A stretch of DNA of 32,893 bases, taken from NCBI GenBank assembly GCA_016928585.1, contig JAFGKL010000132.1:1-32893 (forward strand), read 5' to 3'. The notes beneath the pieces are model-generated. The model did no database searches. It saw only the letters and a program-made list of their open reading frames with translations, and was not told the DNA's origin. Positions 23,037 to 30,556 of the stretch are shown here, one piece after another (within the stretch, counting starts at the first letter, position 1; every line of letters starts with the position of its first letter). The stretch comes from Sedimentisphaerales bacterium. GTDB lineage: Bacteria; Planctomycetota; Phycisphaerae; Sedimentisphaerales; Anaerohalosphaeraceae. The translations under genes and the position numbers were made by a program.

Positions 23037-24161
23037 GTGGATATAAAAATAAATCTTTCCAGCCCGGACATCTCCGAGGCAGAGATAAAGGCTGTATGCG
23101 ATGTATTGAGAACACCCAATCTTTCATTAGGACCCAAACTGCCTGAGTTCGAAAAGTGCTTTACGGATTTTACCGGAAGTAAGCGAGCTGTAGCCGTAAA
23201 CAGCGGAACCAGCGGCTTGTATCTCTGCTTAAAAGCTCTTGGCATCGGACACGGTGACGAAGTTATAACAACCCCATTTACTTTTATCGCATCGGCAACA
23301 TCCATCATGATGGTCGGTGCAAAGCCGGTATTCGTTGATATTGATACAAAGAGCCTCAACATCGATCCGGAAAAGATCGAAGCGGCAATCACTGAAAAAA
23401 CAAAAGCCATATTGCCGGTTGTCGTCTTTGGCAACCCCGAAGGATTGGACAAAGTTTGCCAAATAGCGGCAAAGCATAAACTGCCCGTTATCGAGGACAG
23501 TTGTGAAGGGCTCGGCTCATCGCTCGGCGGAAAAAAAATCGGTACATTTGGAACTATGAGCACGTTCGCATTTTATCCAAATAAGCAGATAACCACCGGT
23601 GAAGGCGGCATGATAATAACCAATGATGATCAACTGGCAGATATGTGCGTTTCGCTTCGTAACCAGGGACGCGGTAAAGGCGGAGGATGGCTTGGACACG
23701 ACAGGCTCGGCTACAATTACCGCCTCAGCGATATTAACTGTGCTTTGGGTATTGTGCAGATGTCACGCCTGCCTGAGTTTATCGAAAAAAGAAAAAATGT
23801 AGCAAAGATGTACCAGGAAATATTGGCTGACGACAAACGCCTGACACTACCCCGGGAACCCCGGGGATGCGATGTAAGCTGGTTTGTATTCGTTGTCAGG
23901 CTAAGCAATGACTTTACCCTTAAGCAGCGAAACACCCTGCTTACAAAAATGCTCGAAAAAGGCATACAGGTCAGCAATTATTTCCCGCCCGTTTACCTCC
24001 AGCCGTTCATGGTCAAAAAGTTCGGTTACAAGGAAGGTGATTTCCCCTTAACAGACAGCGTCTGTAAGAGCACCATCGCCCTGCCGTTCCACAACAATTT
24101 AACACAGGATCAGGTAAGCACAGTCTGCACCGAACTTTTAGGATGTCTTGAAGAACTTTAA
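23037..24161 (+). CDS. DegT/DnrJ/EryC1/StrS-family PLP sugar aminotransferase
   Basis: 374 residues, normal length. Marks: AVNSGTSGLYLCLKALGIG (PLP phosphate binding), TPFTFIASATSI, the PLP-ring Asp and flanking residues in IEDSCEGLGS, and the Schiff-base Lys183 in FYPNKQITTGEGG. RNQGRG and the LGYNYRLSDINCALG block follow, then PPVYLQPF near the end. It aminates a nucleotide-linked keto-sugar for surface polysaccharide or glycoprotein synthesis; the exact sugar cannot be told. The start is GTG with AGGGAG about 8 bases upstream. No other sugar-nucleotide gene is adjacent, so it is likely monocistronic. Confidence 0.92.
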   Translation: MDIKINLSSPDISEAEIKAVCDVLRTPNLSLGPKLPEFEKCFTDFTGSKRAVAVNSGTSGLYLCLKALGIGHGDEVITTPFTFIASATSIMMVGAKPVFVDIDTKSLNIDPEKIEAAITEKTKAILPVVVFGNPEGLDKVCQIAAKHKLPVIEDSCEGLGSSLGGKKIGTFGTMSTFAFYPNKQITTGEGGMIITNDDQLADMCVSLRNQGRGKGGGWLGHDRLGYNYRLSDINCALGIVQMSRLPEFIEKRKNVAKMYQEILADDKRLTLPREPRGCDVSWFVFVVRLSNDFTLKQRNTLLTKMLEKGIQVSNYFPPVYLQPFMVKKFGYKEGDFPLTDSVCKSTIALPFHNNLTQDQVSTVCTELLGCLEEL

Positions 24162-24195
24162 AAAACTCAAACGCTGACATTTCCTAAATAGTGGG

Positions 24196-24217
24196 AATAT
24201 TAGATTGATCTAATATT
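24196..24217. repeat. 10-bp perfect inverted repeat with 2-nt loop
   Basis: AATATTAGAT (24196-24205) and ATCTAATATT (24208-24217). It lies 34 bases after the aminotransferase stop. AT-rich with no T run, so it could be either a weak terminator or an operator-like palindrome. Confidence 0.55.
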
Positions 24218-24299
24218 ATTCATAGGCCGCAAGTAACGCCGCTATTATAGGACTCCCTCATAAATAGCATCAAATTCTATTAAAAAAAACCTCCAAAAT

Positions 24300-24328
24300 T
24301 TGACCCGCACCGGTTTATTTCTTAAGTT
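24300..24328 (+). promoter_or_regulatory. Weak promoter candidate
   Basis: TTGACC (24300-24305) and TAAGTT (24323-24328) are 17 bp apart. The -10 is poor, so this is tentative. Confidence 0.3.
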
Positions 24329-24593
24329 TTAACTGTAAGGACAAGACAACAAAAGTCAAACCGATTTGGTCAGAAAGGAATCCAAAATTAAACCTGTAGA
24401 TAAGGTGCGCAGTTAGGCAAAGTAAGTAAAATTTTATGTTCGGGTTGAGCCCGTTGTAACGACAAAACCGGCAAAGAAGATTTCTGCAGAGATATTGAAA
24501 TATCCTCCTATGGTCTGATGCCGTCGACACGAGCTGAGAAAGGCATAAAGCAAAAAATAAAAATTAAATTGCTTTAGGGGAAAGGGTTTAAAC

Positions 24594-24872
24594 ATGTATT
24601 GGCGTAACAAATTATTTTTCACATTGGTGATTTATTTTACGGGATTTGCCACTGCTATTTATGTGCTTGTTCCCGAAGACGCCCAGGCTATGGAAGTAAG
24701 GGAGAAAACTCTGGGAACGGTTTATTCCGAAAAAAAATTCAACTCACAGGCTTTTGCTCAGAAAACGAGCAACGGATTACACAAATTTATTAGTTTCGCC
24801 GAGGACAAGGCTTCGGAGGTAAAGAGGCGCGTAAAAGCCAAACTTGCCGAAGGACAGGGTGATAGCGATTAA
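24594..24872 (+). CDS. Small protein with N-terminal membrane anchor, unknown
   Basis: 92 residues. A short basic start and a hydrophobic helix (about 7-26) form a signal or anchor; an AQA before Met33 could be a signal-peptidase I site (VPEDAQA). The remaining 60 residues are charged and helical, ending in a Lys/Arg-rich segment and an acidic tail. AAAGGG lies 8 bases before the ATG, and a clear terminator follows the stop. No family recognised. Confidence 0.7.
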   Translation: MYWRNKLFFTLVIYFTGFATAIYVLVPEDAQAMEVREKTLGTVYSEKKFNSQAFAQKTSNGLHKFISFAEDKASEVKRRVKAKLAEGQGDSD

Positions 24873-24900
24873 TACAATAAACACCTGATTTTTCGCTCTT

Positions 24901-24941
24901 ATGCCGGCTGTGATACGGGGGGATCGCAACCGGCATCTTTT
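24901..24941 (+). terminator. Rho-independent terminator of the small membrane protein gene
   Basis: ATGCCGG (24901-24907) pairs with CCGGCAT (24930-24936), with further pairing inside, and TTTT follows at 24938. It lies 29 bases after the stop. Confidence 0.7.
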
Positions 24942-24950
24942 ATGCGCATT

Positions 24951-24987
24951 AAAAAAAGTGCCGCCGGGAGGAGGATCGGCAGCACTT
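24951..24987. repeat. Hairpin 1 of the GGAG-loop array
   Basis: An 11-position stem with one C-A mismatch (24956-24966 with 24977-24987) closes a 10-nt loop GGAGGAGGAT. Seven A lie before it (24951-24957), so on the minus strand it reads as a stem followed by T7, a terminator. On the plus strand it precedes a strong ribosome binding site at 24991. Confidence 0.8.
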
Positions 24988-25004
24988 AAAAAGGAGGCTT
25001 GGAG

Positions 25005-25079
25005 ATGAAAAACTTATCTTTCCATATGTATAGATGCTTCCGAAAACACTTTGTTGCACAAAAAATAAAAAAAAACTAA
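25005..25079 (+). CDS. Candidate 24-residue basic peptide
   Basis: An ATG at 25005 preceded at 7 bases by AAGGAGG (24991-24997), the strongest Shine-Dalgarno match in the window, opens a 24-codon frame ending in TAA. The peptide is basic (Lys/Arg/His-rich, one Cys, HMYRCFRKHF in the middle). The second copy of the underlying repeat (25268-25313) keeps HIYRC in the same frame with only third-base changes over those five codons, but has a TAG two codons upstream and no start. It may be a true small protein, a leader peptide, or chance within a structured RNA. Confidence 0.4.
   Translation: MKNLSFHMYRCFRKHFVAQKIKKN
25023..25068. repeat. Diverged 46-bp repeat, copy A
   Basis: Aligns without gaps to 25268-25313, with 30 of 46 positions identical by hand count. 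It begins 36 bases after hairpin 1. Confidence 0.65.
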
Positions 25080-25190
25080 AAAAACACAAAAAAGTCGACC
25101 AATTGAGTCAACCCTGCCAAACCCCCAAACTGTCTATTTTACCAGAAACTCTGGTTATAATGCCATTAAAGTCAGAATAAGCCTGCTCAC

Positions 25191-25226
25191 AAAAAAACGT
25201 TGCCGGCAGGAGGGAAGCCGGCAACG
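25191..25226. repeat. Hairpin 2 of the GGAG-loop array
   Basis: A perfect 10-bp stem (25198-25207 with 25217-25226) closes the loop AGGAGGGAA. Seven A precede it (25191-25197), giving T7 on the minus strand. A TATAAT at 25156-25161, preceded by the short palindrome ACCAGA-AAC-TCTGGT, lies just upstream on the plus strand. Confidence 0.8.
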
Positions 25227-25267
25227 CTTAATTAATTATATCGTTTTTGTTTTGAAAGTAGGTTATT

Positions 25268-25313
25268 CACATATACAGATGCCGTGGAGAAGCATGTCAT
25301 ACATAAAAAATAA
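25268..25313. repeat. Diverged 46-bp repeat, copy B
   Basis: Partner of 25023-25068, with no gap. It begins 42 bases after hairpin 2, a spacing close to that of copy A. Differences in the first 15 positions are all transitions. Confidence 0.65.
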
Positions 25314-25331
25314 CTTTTTTTCAAAAAATAT

Positions 25332-25369
25332 AAAAAAACGCCGCTAAGAGGAGTTACAGCGGCGTTTTT
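25332..25369 (-). terminator. Hairpin 3 of the array; terminator of the LolA-like gene, possibly bidirectional
   Basis: CGCCGCT (25339-25345) pairs with AGCGGCG (25358-25364) around a loop holding GAGGAG. Minus-strand reading ends in T7 (25332-25338), 35 bases after the stop of the gene at 25404-26705. Plus-strand reading ends in T5. Confidence 0.85.
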
Positions 25370-25403
25370 GGGAGAATGCAATTATACTTTTTATATCTGT
25401 CGT

Positions 25404-26705
25404 TTATCTCAGCGGCATTGCTTCCAGTTCTGCAAGCGCTTCCTCGCTGACGCGTTTAACCGTCAGATCCCCAAAGATAACCATGTATCTGCCGTTATCT
25501 TCACGCCATCTCATCAGAACCGCATCGGGATTTTCGGCAGTAACCCTGTCTCCGTAATAAGCAACGGCTTTATTTTCAGAAGCTAATGTGCTAAAGAAAA
25601 CAGTAGAAAACTCGAGGTTCATACAGCCTTGTCCCGCTTCCTTCATGATATCTTGTTCAGATTTTCCGGCATACATTGTCCCTGCCCCTGATCTTAAAGC
25701 ATTTCCTACCTGATTTGATAATGTCAGAGTCTTTACAGCAAGTGTCTCAGGATATTTCCCATTGAAAAGCTTTGCATAAAAGCGTAAGCCTTCTATAACA
25801 CTTTTTTCATCACCTAAAAACTCTAGCTGATCATCAAGGGTTTTATAGTCTTCCGGGATAACAGGGATAAAATCTTCCTGAGTAAAGTTCATATTCCATT
25901 GAAAGTCGCCTGTAATCGTCTTAGAGAGGAATTCCCCATTTTGATCATAGGTCTCAGCTTCTATTTTAAGCGGCAATTCAGTTGCCGCGTCAACCCATAA
26001 CCTGGCTTCCGTTCTACCGGAATCTTCCGAAATAATAAGATCAGTAGATTCAAAACCAACTACCTTAACACCATCTATATAGCTGGTACCGAGCTCTTTA
26101 TAGGGATTCTCGATGAATCTCTCAATAAAGAGTAATGGGCTGGTACTGTCCTGTCCGGTCTCTTTCAAAGCTTGATTAGCAGCTTCCATAATTTTATCAT
26201 CTAGTTTGATCTCGATGAACAATTTTTGCTCAGGAATAAGGCTTATCATGATCCCTTCAGAGGCCACGACATAATTTTCACCGAAAAGCTTCATGCGACC
26301 GGTTTCTTTATCCGGAGTATAAGTTTTTGATACAAAACCATAATCTTTTGATATCAACATCTGGAATTCCGAATAATCGGACACATCGGCGCTGGTCGTT
26401 TGCACACGATACGCATATGAGTGTATGCCCATAACTTTTTCGAGTACATCGGCCAACGCAATGCTTCCGGTATTCGTCATTAAATTCATCCCGACAAGCA
26501 CCGCTGCTATTATCATAGCCGCTGCCGCGAATTTAGTTACTTTACTGTTCATAATGGTTCTCCATAATAAATTTTGCCGAGAACCGGACACACCAAAGTT
26601 AAGCAGAAGCTTTTTTTCGAGCAGATCGCGATGCCCGTGATCCGGTGCATCGTCAAATTCAATATTCTTTAGATATTGCTCTATATCTTGTTTGTTATCG
26701 TTCAT
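25404..26705 (-). CDS. Membrane-anchored LolA/RseB-like protein paired with an ECF sigma factor
   Basis: 433 residues from the chosen start. The cytoplasmic N-terminus (1-57) is charged, then one membrane helix (about 58-76), then a long extracytoplasmic domain. That domain begins ADVLEKVMGIHSYAYRVQTT and carries repeated strands of the LolA/RseB fold (KLFGENYVVASEG, RLWVDAATELPLKIE). Position directly after the sigma gene (13 bases) and a single-pass topology suggest an anti-sigma factor or its stress-sensing partner; I see no zinc-binding HxxxCxxC motif, so direct sigma binding is unproven. The frame stays open to 26768, but those codons overlap the sigma gene. GAGG lies 7 bases before the ATG at 26705; the ATG at 26711 is too close to it. 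Confidence 0.82.
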   Translation of the reverse strand: MNDNKQDIEQYLKNIEFDDAPDHGHRDLLEKKLLLNFGVSGSRQNLLWRTIMNSKVTKFAAAAMIIAAVLVGMNLMTNTGSIALADVLEKVMGIHSYAYRVQTTSADVSDYSEFQMLISKDYGFVSKTYTPDKETGRMKLFGENYVVASEGIMISLIPEQKLFIEIKLDDKIMEAANQALKETGQDSTSPLLFIERFIENPYKELGTSYIDGVKVVGFESTDLIISEDSGRTEARLWVDAATELPLKIEAETYDQNGEFLSKTITGDFQWNMNFTQEDFIPVIPEDYKTLDDQLEFLGDEKSVIEGLRFYAKLFNGKYPETLAVKTLTLSNQVGNALRSGAGTMYAGKSEQDIMKEAGQGCMNLEFSTVFFSTLASENKAVAYYGDRVTAENPDAVLMRWREDNGRYMVIFGDLTVKRVSEEALAELEAMPLR

Positions 26706-26718
26706 TTTCATACCTCGC

Positions 26719-27291
26719 TTATTGAACAACCGCTCCGGCTGCTTTGAGCTTTTTTCTAAGCTTTTCAAGGCCCCGGTTCAGCTGACTTCGGATAGTGGCT
26801 GGTTTCTGGTCCAGTATTTCGGCAACTTCGGTTAGTTTCATATTTTCAAAAAAACGTAACGCGATGACAGTCTGGTACTTAGGTTTAAGGCTAAGAACTG
26901 CCTTTTTCAAAAGCAGCTTTTTATCCTCTAGATCAACGTCAGCGCTGACGTTCAGGACAAAACCGGAGGAGCAGTTCCGTGCAACCGATTGCATCGCCTC
27001 GGCCCTTCTTACAGAACTTCTAAGATGGTCATTGGCTGCATTGGTCGCGATCCGATACAGCCATCTGCGAAAATCACCAATATCGCCCTTAAAAGTACCC
27101 ATAGAGCTCATAACCTTAAAAAAGACCGTAGAGGTAACATCCTCCGCGACATGTCGGTTAAATAACCTCCGTGAGCAATAGCGAAAAACCTGGTCATAAT
27201 GCATGCGATACAGCTTTGCAAAGGCGGCAGGGTCACTGCACGCTTTCTGCAACAGGATATCCGTTTGGGTTTCGCTGTTCTTCTGGTTCAT
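26719..27291 (-). CDS. ECF-family RNA polymerase sigma factor
   Basis: 190 residues from the chosen start. Region 2 (about 22-90) holds AFAKLYRMHYDQVFRYCSRR, AEDVTSTVFFKVM and FRRWLYRIATNAANDHLR. Region 4 (about 125-182) holds LKPKYQTVIALRFFENMKLTEVA and a helix-turn-helix ending in PATIRSQLNRGLEKLRKKL. It directs RNA polymerase to a small set of stress or envelope promoters. The frame opens at 27330, but that codon lies at the predicted transcript start; the ATG at 27291 has GGAACG six bases upstream and a usual ECF start. It forms an operon with the LolA-like gene. Confidence 0.92.
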   Translation of the reverse strand: MNQKNSETQTDILLQKACSDPAAFAKLYRMHYDQVFRYCSRRLFNRHVAEDVTSTVFFKVMSSMGTFKGDIGDFRRWLYRIATNAANDHLRSSVRRAEAMQSVARNCSSGFVLNVSADVDLEDKKLLLKKAVLSLKPKYQTVIALRFFENMKLTEVAEILDQKPATIRSQLNRGLEKLRKKLKAAGAVVQ

Positions 27292-27334
27292 GTCGTTCCA
27301 TATTAACTTTTTGCTTATTTTAGCTGTCATCGTA

Positions 27335-27363
27335 ATTATAAACGCAGAATATCACAAAACGTT
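27335..27363 (-). promoter_or_regulatory. Promoter of the ECF sigma operon
   Basis: On the minus strand, TATAAT (27335-27340) lies 17 bp from AACGTT (27358-27363). The AAC core of that -35 resembles ECF promoters, which would allow autoregulation; the -10 is housekeeping-like. Confidence 0.45.
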
Positions 27364-27392
27364 GCATTTTTCTCAAAAACTCGCCCTATCCA

Positions 27393-28124
27393 TCAAAAAC
27401 AGGGGTTTGAAAGGTCAATGATATTCGTAACGGTGCTTTTGGATTTGTCTATGATATAGGCACTAAGATTTGTCCACTTTGGGCATTTGTCAAGAACATC
27501 AGAATCTCCGGTAGCAATGATCTTGTCAGAAGATATAAGTTCTCTGTCCGGATTGATAACCAGTTCAACTTCCCACGGCCAGCTATTCTTCTCGATTAAT
27601 TCATAGATAAGGGTTTTTAATTTCCCGGAATTGGAAACTGGACTGTCAAACAGCCAAAGAGAATGTGATACGCCTAATTCACCTAAGGACTCGGCTATTA
27701 ACTCAAGGGCATCTGTGGTCTCTACAACTGTCCGATATGTCCCGTGGATGCCTGCAATATCACGTACACAACCGTCACATGCAATAAAAACAAAACCACC
27801 ACTCAGAAATGTTTCAATAGTAATAAGAAGGTTATAGCCGTCGATAACAATGGCTCGATCTTTCAATAAATCTACTGCGATCTGTTTTTCTTTTCTGGCT
27901 TTTAACTGGGACTCAGAGCATGCACATCGCATAACAGCAAAACGTTGTCGTTTGGTAAGACCAAATCTGTCGCCGACAAGTTTAAGGCAACTCTTTTCGG
28001 AATAGCCCCTGCCGAGCAAAAGCGACATATCGCCAACAGCCCGGCAAAGATCCGGAAGAGCCTTCATCTCAAAAAGCTTGGCATCTTCGGGGTTTGCTCC
28101 TCTATGTTTTCTTCTGTCCGGCAT
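27393..28124 (-). CDS. DUF434 protein with PIN-like C-terminal domain
   Basis: 243 residues, soluble. The N-terminus PDRRKHRGANPEDAKLF is the DUF434 signature, followed by a helical segment with GLTKRQRFAVMRCACS. From about 90 a second domain starts with AIVIDGYNLLITIE, the Asp-containing first strand of PIN/NYN-like nucleases, and later acidic residues lie in LWLFDSPVS and IIATGDSDVLD. A metal-dependent RNase role is possible by fold, but no function is established. The ribosome binding site is weak. It ends 30 bases past the predicted sigma promoter region. Confidence 0.82.
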   Translation of the reverse strand: MPDRRKHRGANPEDAKLFEMKALPDLCRAVGDMSLLLGRGYSEKSCLKLVGDRFGLTKRQRFAVMRCACSESQLKARKEKQIAVDLLKDRAIVIDGYNLLITIETFLSGGFVFIACDGCVRDIAGIHGTYRTVVETTDALELIAESLGELGVSHSLWLFDSPVSNSGKLKTLIYELIEKNSWPWEVELVINPDRELISSDKIIATGDSDVLDKCPKWTNLSAYIIDKSKSTVTNIIDLSNPCF

Positions 28125-28169
28125 TTGACAATGATCTTTACTGGGGATTAGGGTGTTTATACAAAAACC

Positions 28170-28856
28170 TTATAATAATCCTTTTAGTGCTTTATTGGAT
28201 TTAGGCGTAGATTTCCAGTTGAACGTTTGATAGCTGTTCCTGCCGGTAATAAGTGTCATTTCGCCTTCAGCTTTATAGTCAGGGTCGAGCCAGCCGGTAA
28301 CCCAGATTTGTTGATTGCTGTTTTGTATACCGCCTCCGTCAAAATTACTTGCAAGAATAGCGATTTCACCTTTGGCTATAAAAAAAAGTTTTGTAGGATC
28401 TTCACCGTTCTCGTCAAAAAATACAGCCCCCGGATCCACATTACCCTTGAACTTGGCATTCATTACATAATTCATTCTCGGGTTAGTGCCTTTATTATAA
28501 TCTGCATACCAGCTCCCTGCCACTTTGCCGTCCGGAGAGATAGTAACAATAAAGTCACCGGTAGTATTGCTTTGTTCAACACTGGCCTCAATAAAAATAT
28601 CTCTGTCGATAACAGGTTGACCCTCGGAAAGATCTGTGTTTGCTTCCTGTCCGCGACTTAACAAGCTGTCCTTTTTTTCCCACGGCAAAACCTCATGGGA
28701 TGATTTTGGATCTACACTTTTCGGCAAATTTCCGAACAAAGCATTTATGTCCATCCAATAAATTATCAGCCCGATAGCAACAACAACAAGCAGCATCAGA
28801 ATTGCATATCCAGAACGGTTGGATTGTGATGATCTTTTTAAGCCTTGCATCTCCAT
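28170..28856 (-). CDS. Single-pass membrane protein with exported beta-rich domain, unknown
   Basis: 228 residues. A basic, Ser-rich N-terminus is followed by a membrane helix (about 17-35), then a linker and a beta-rich exported domain (about 85-215) with repeated phrases such as DGKVAGSWYADYN and KAEGEMTLITGRNSYQTFNW. Both suggest a lipocalin- or sheet-like fold that compares a value over several strands, but I do not recognise a family. GGGAG lies 8 bases before the ATG. It is upstream of the DUF434 gene by 45 bases on the same strand and may be cotranscribed. Confidence 0.78.
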   Translation of the reverse strand: MEMQGLKRSSQSNRSGYAILMLLVVVAIGLIIYWMDINALFGNLPKSVDPKSSHEVLPWEKKDSLLSRGQEANTDLSEGQPVIDRDIFIEASVEQSNTTGDFIVTISPDGKVAGSWYADYNKGTNPRMNYVMNAKFKGNVDPGAVFFDENGEDPTKLFFIAKGEIAILASNFDGGGIQNSNQQIWVTGWLDPDYKAEGEMTLITGRNSYQTFNWKSTPKSNKALKGLL

Positions 28857-28965
28857 AAATGTTCTCCCTTATTTTAGATTCGTTAAAATATTCTACTCGA
28901 AAAGCCCATACAGTCAAGCAAACATGTTAACTCGATTATGCATATGTAATTGCAGGAAATACGGA

Positions 28966-28994
28966 TTGACATACCACCATTTTGGGGCTAACAT
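28966..28994 (+). promoter_or_regulatory. Promoter of the RNase Z-like gene
   Basis: TTGACA (28966-28971) and TAACAT (28989-28994) are 17 bp apart; predicted start about 29001, leaving a 15-nt leader. Confidence 0.65.
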
Positions 28995-29015
28995 CGTGTT
29001 TTTAGGCGAAAAACG

Positions 29016-29864
29016 ATGGCAAGTCACAGACTTTTTAAACTTGAAATAGACGGAATGGAGATTATCGGGTACTCGGTAGCCGGCGAGGAAACCGTCATAG
29101 GAATGCCCCAGCTCGATGTCTGCTTCGATATCGGCAAGGCACCTGACCAACTCATACCCATCAATAATGTGCTGCTTACGCATGGCCACATCGACCATGC
29201 GGCTGGACTGGCATACTATTTGTCACACAGGAACTTCTGCGGACAAAAACCCGGAACTGTATTTGCGCCTGAAAATCTTATCGACCCAATAAAAGACATC
29301 ATAAAGGCATGGGGAAAACTGGATGGCAACCAGATACCCGCTAAGATCGTCGGAGTAAAGCCCGGAGATGAGTGCAGAATAAAACCCAATCTAATTGCAA
29401 AGGTTTTCCCTTCAAGGCACAGCAAAGGTTCCGTAGGTTATACGATTATTGAAAAACGAAAAAAACTCAGGGACGAATACATCGGACTAACCGGACAACA
29501 GCTTGTAGAGCTTAAAAGAAAAAACGTAGAGATAGACAGGTCAATAGAGATTCCCATCGTAACTTATCTCGGAGACACAAAATTCGTCGATTTCTCGTCG
29601 CTGGATTATGTAGCAAAAAGCAAAATACTTATAGTAGAATGCACTTTCTTTATCGATGATCATATCGATCGGGCACAGGCCGGCAAGCATATGCACGTCG
29701 ATGAGTTTGCCCAACTGATCGGCAAGCTCCAAAACGAACACGTCGTCGTCATGCACACCACTCAGAGGACCGGCATCGGAGAAATAAAAAAAATTCTGCA
29801 GCAAAAATTAACCGCAGAATATCTCAAAAAGATAGTTATTTTGATGGATCGGGATAACCAGTAG
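29016..29864 (+). CDS. Metallo-beta-lactamase-fold hydrolase, RNase Z-like
   Basis: 282 residues, cytoplasmic. The metal motif is THGHIDHAAG (His56, His58, Asp60, His61). Further ligands fit SRHSKG (His at about 134), YLGDTKF (the GDT of RNase Z) and HTTQRT near the end (RNase Z: HFSQRY). The KHMHVDEFAQL block matches the RNase Z HEAT/HST region. RNase Z trims the 3' end of tRNA precursors lacking CCA. The match to these blocks is good, but the length and loop differ from E. coli RNase Z, so a relative with another substrate is possible. The only upstream site is a weak AGGCG before the ATG. Confidence 0.85.
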   Translation: MASHRLFKLEIDGMEIIGYSVAGEETVIGMPQLDVCFDIGKAPDQLIPINNVLLTHGHIDHAAGLAYYLSHRNFCGQKPGTVFAPENLIDPIKDIIKAWGKLDGNQIPAKIVGVKPGDECRIKPNLIAKVFPSRHSKGSVGYTIIEKRKKLRDEYIGLTGQQLVELKRKNVEIDRSIEIPIVTYLGDTKFVDFSSLDYVAKSKILIVECTFFIDDHIDRAQAGKHMHVDEFAQLIGKLQNEHVVVMHTTQRTGIGEIKKILQQKLTAEYLKKIVILMDRDNQ

Positions 29865-29889
29865 CAAAACTGGCAAAATAAGGAACTTC

Positions 29890-30192
29890 TCAGACACTTA
29901 TGGGCTGGGGTTTTTCGAAAGACTTAAGTGATTGCGGCTCAGCAACCTTCCTGTAACCTAAAGCCGCTATTACTTCAAGAACTTCTGTCCACGTCGGGAA
30001 AGGCTTTTGATTCTCTCTTTTGTACTGATCTATTGCCATCAGAAATTGGAACTGTTCATCCGTCATTTCACCTTCTTCGGCGGCTCGTCTTTCCTCTGAC
30101 CTGCGGTGACCGGGACCACGTCTGCGATCGAAGCCTATGCGACGCTCTGTAACTTCCTGCCTTCTCTCAAGAAAACTTTTCTCTTCAGACAT
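29890..30192 (-). CDS. Small conserved Arg-rich protein, unknown
   Basis: 100 residues, soluble. The N-terminal half is Arg/Glu-rich (ERRIGFDRRRGPGHRRSEER), the second half carries MTDEQFQFLMAIDQYKR and PFPTWTEVLEVIAALGYRKV, which reads like a small helical domain. Similar small proteins with the DEQF...AIDEYKR pattern occur in planctomycetes as hypothetical proteins. GAGGA lies 7 bases before the ATG. It follows the gene at 30227 by 34 bases, so they are probably one transcript. Confidence 0.78.
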   Translation of the reverse strand: MSEEKSFLERRQEVTERRIGFDRRRGPGHRRSEERRAAEEGEMTDEQFQFLMAIDQYKRENQKPFPTWTEVLEVIAALGYRKVAEPQSLKSFEKPQPISV

Positions 30193-30226
30193 TGCAACAT
30201 CCTCAAATACAGATCAACCTTCGGGA

Positions 30227-30556
30227 TTAAAACTGCTCGTCAAAATACTCTTCATCAATATCGTCGCTGTCTAAACTAAATTCGTCCTCATTGAAGACCA
30301 TATCGTAAAAATCATTGTATTCATTCTGAGATTCGATCAGAACGTGTGCAACGTCAAGATGATCCTCAGGAACCATGATTGCTATACCGCTAAAATTCGA
30401 TGGATCTGTTTGAGTTTTAATAGCAACTGGAATATTCTCTTCGCTAAGGATCTCTTTGTAATGCTTTGCAAGATCCATGTCTTCTGCAAAGGCAACTGTA
30501 ACAAAATCCTTTAGCTGGGTCTTGGAAGACTGCTTTTTTTCATGGCGATTGGGCAT
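30227..30556 (-). CDS. Small acidic-tailed protein, DUF2007-like
   Basis: 109 residues, soluble. The core (about 17-83) with FVTVAFAEDMDLAKHYKEIL, EENIPVAI and GIAIMVPEDHLDVAHVLIE has the alternating pattern of the DUF2007 ACT-like small domain, found in putative signal-transducing proteins. The C-terminus is strongly Asp/Glu-rich. GGGAG precedes the ATG. First gene of the pair with 29890-30192. Confidence 0.72.
   Translation of the reverse strand: MPNRHEKKQSSKTQLKDFVTVAFAEDMDLAKHYKEILSEENIPVAIKTQTDPSNFSGIAIMVPEDHLDVAHVLIESQNEYNDFYDMVFNEDEFSLDSDDIDEEYFDEQF

Larger units (their letters stand above)
24162..24593. other. Gene-poor stretch with hairpins, probable long leader of the next gene
   Basis: No gene seen. 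It holds a perfect 10-bp inverted repeat at 24196-24217, a weak promoter candidate at 24300-24328, and from about 24440 a series of small hairpins: CGGG-TTGAG-CCCG, GATAT-TGAA-ATATC, ATGCC...GGCAT, and TAAAGCAA (24546-24553) with TTGCTTTA (24569-24576). If the promoter is right, the leader is about 260 bases. I cannot match it to a known riboswitch. Confidence 0.45.

Noticed and set aside
24440-24560. Possible c-di-GMP or other known riboswitch
   Set aside because: Some short pieces look similar, such as AAAACCGGCAAAG, but the order of conserved blocks does not fit.
24951-25369. CRISPR-like array
   Set aside because: Only three hairpins, different stem sequences, unequal spacing and no cas genes.
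26711-26768. N-terminal extension of the LolA-like gene
   Set aside because: Overlaps the end of the sigma gene in another frame; GAGG is placed for the ATG at 26705.
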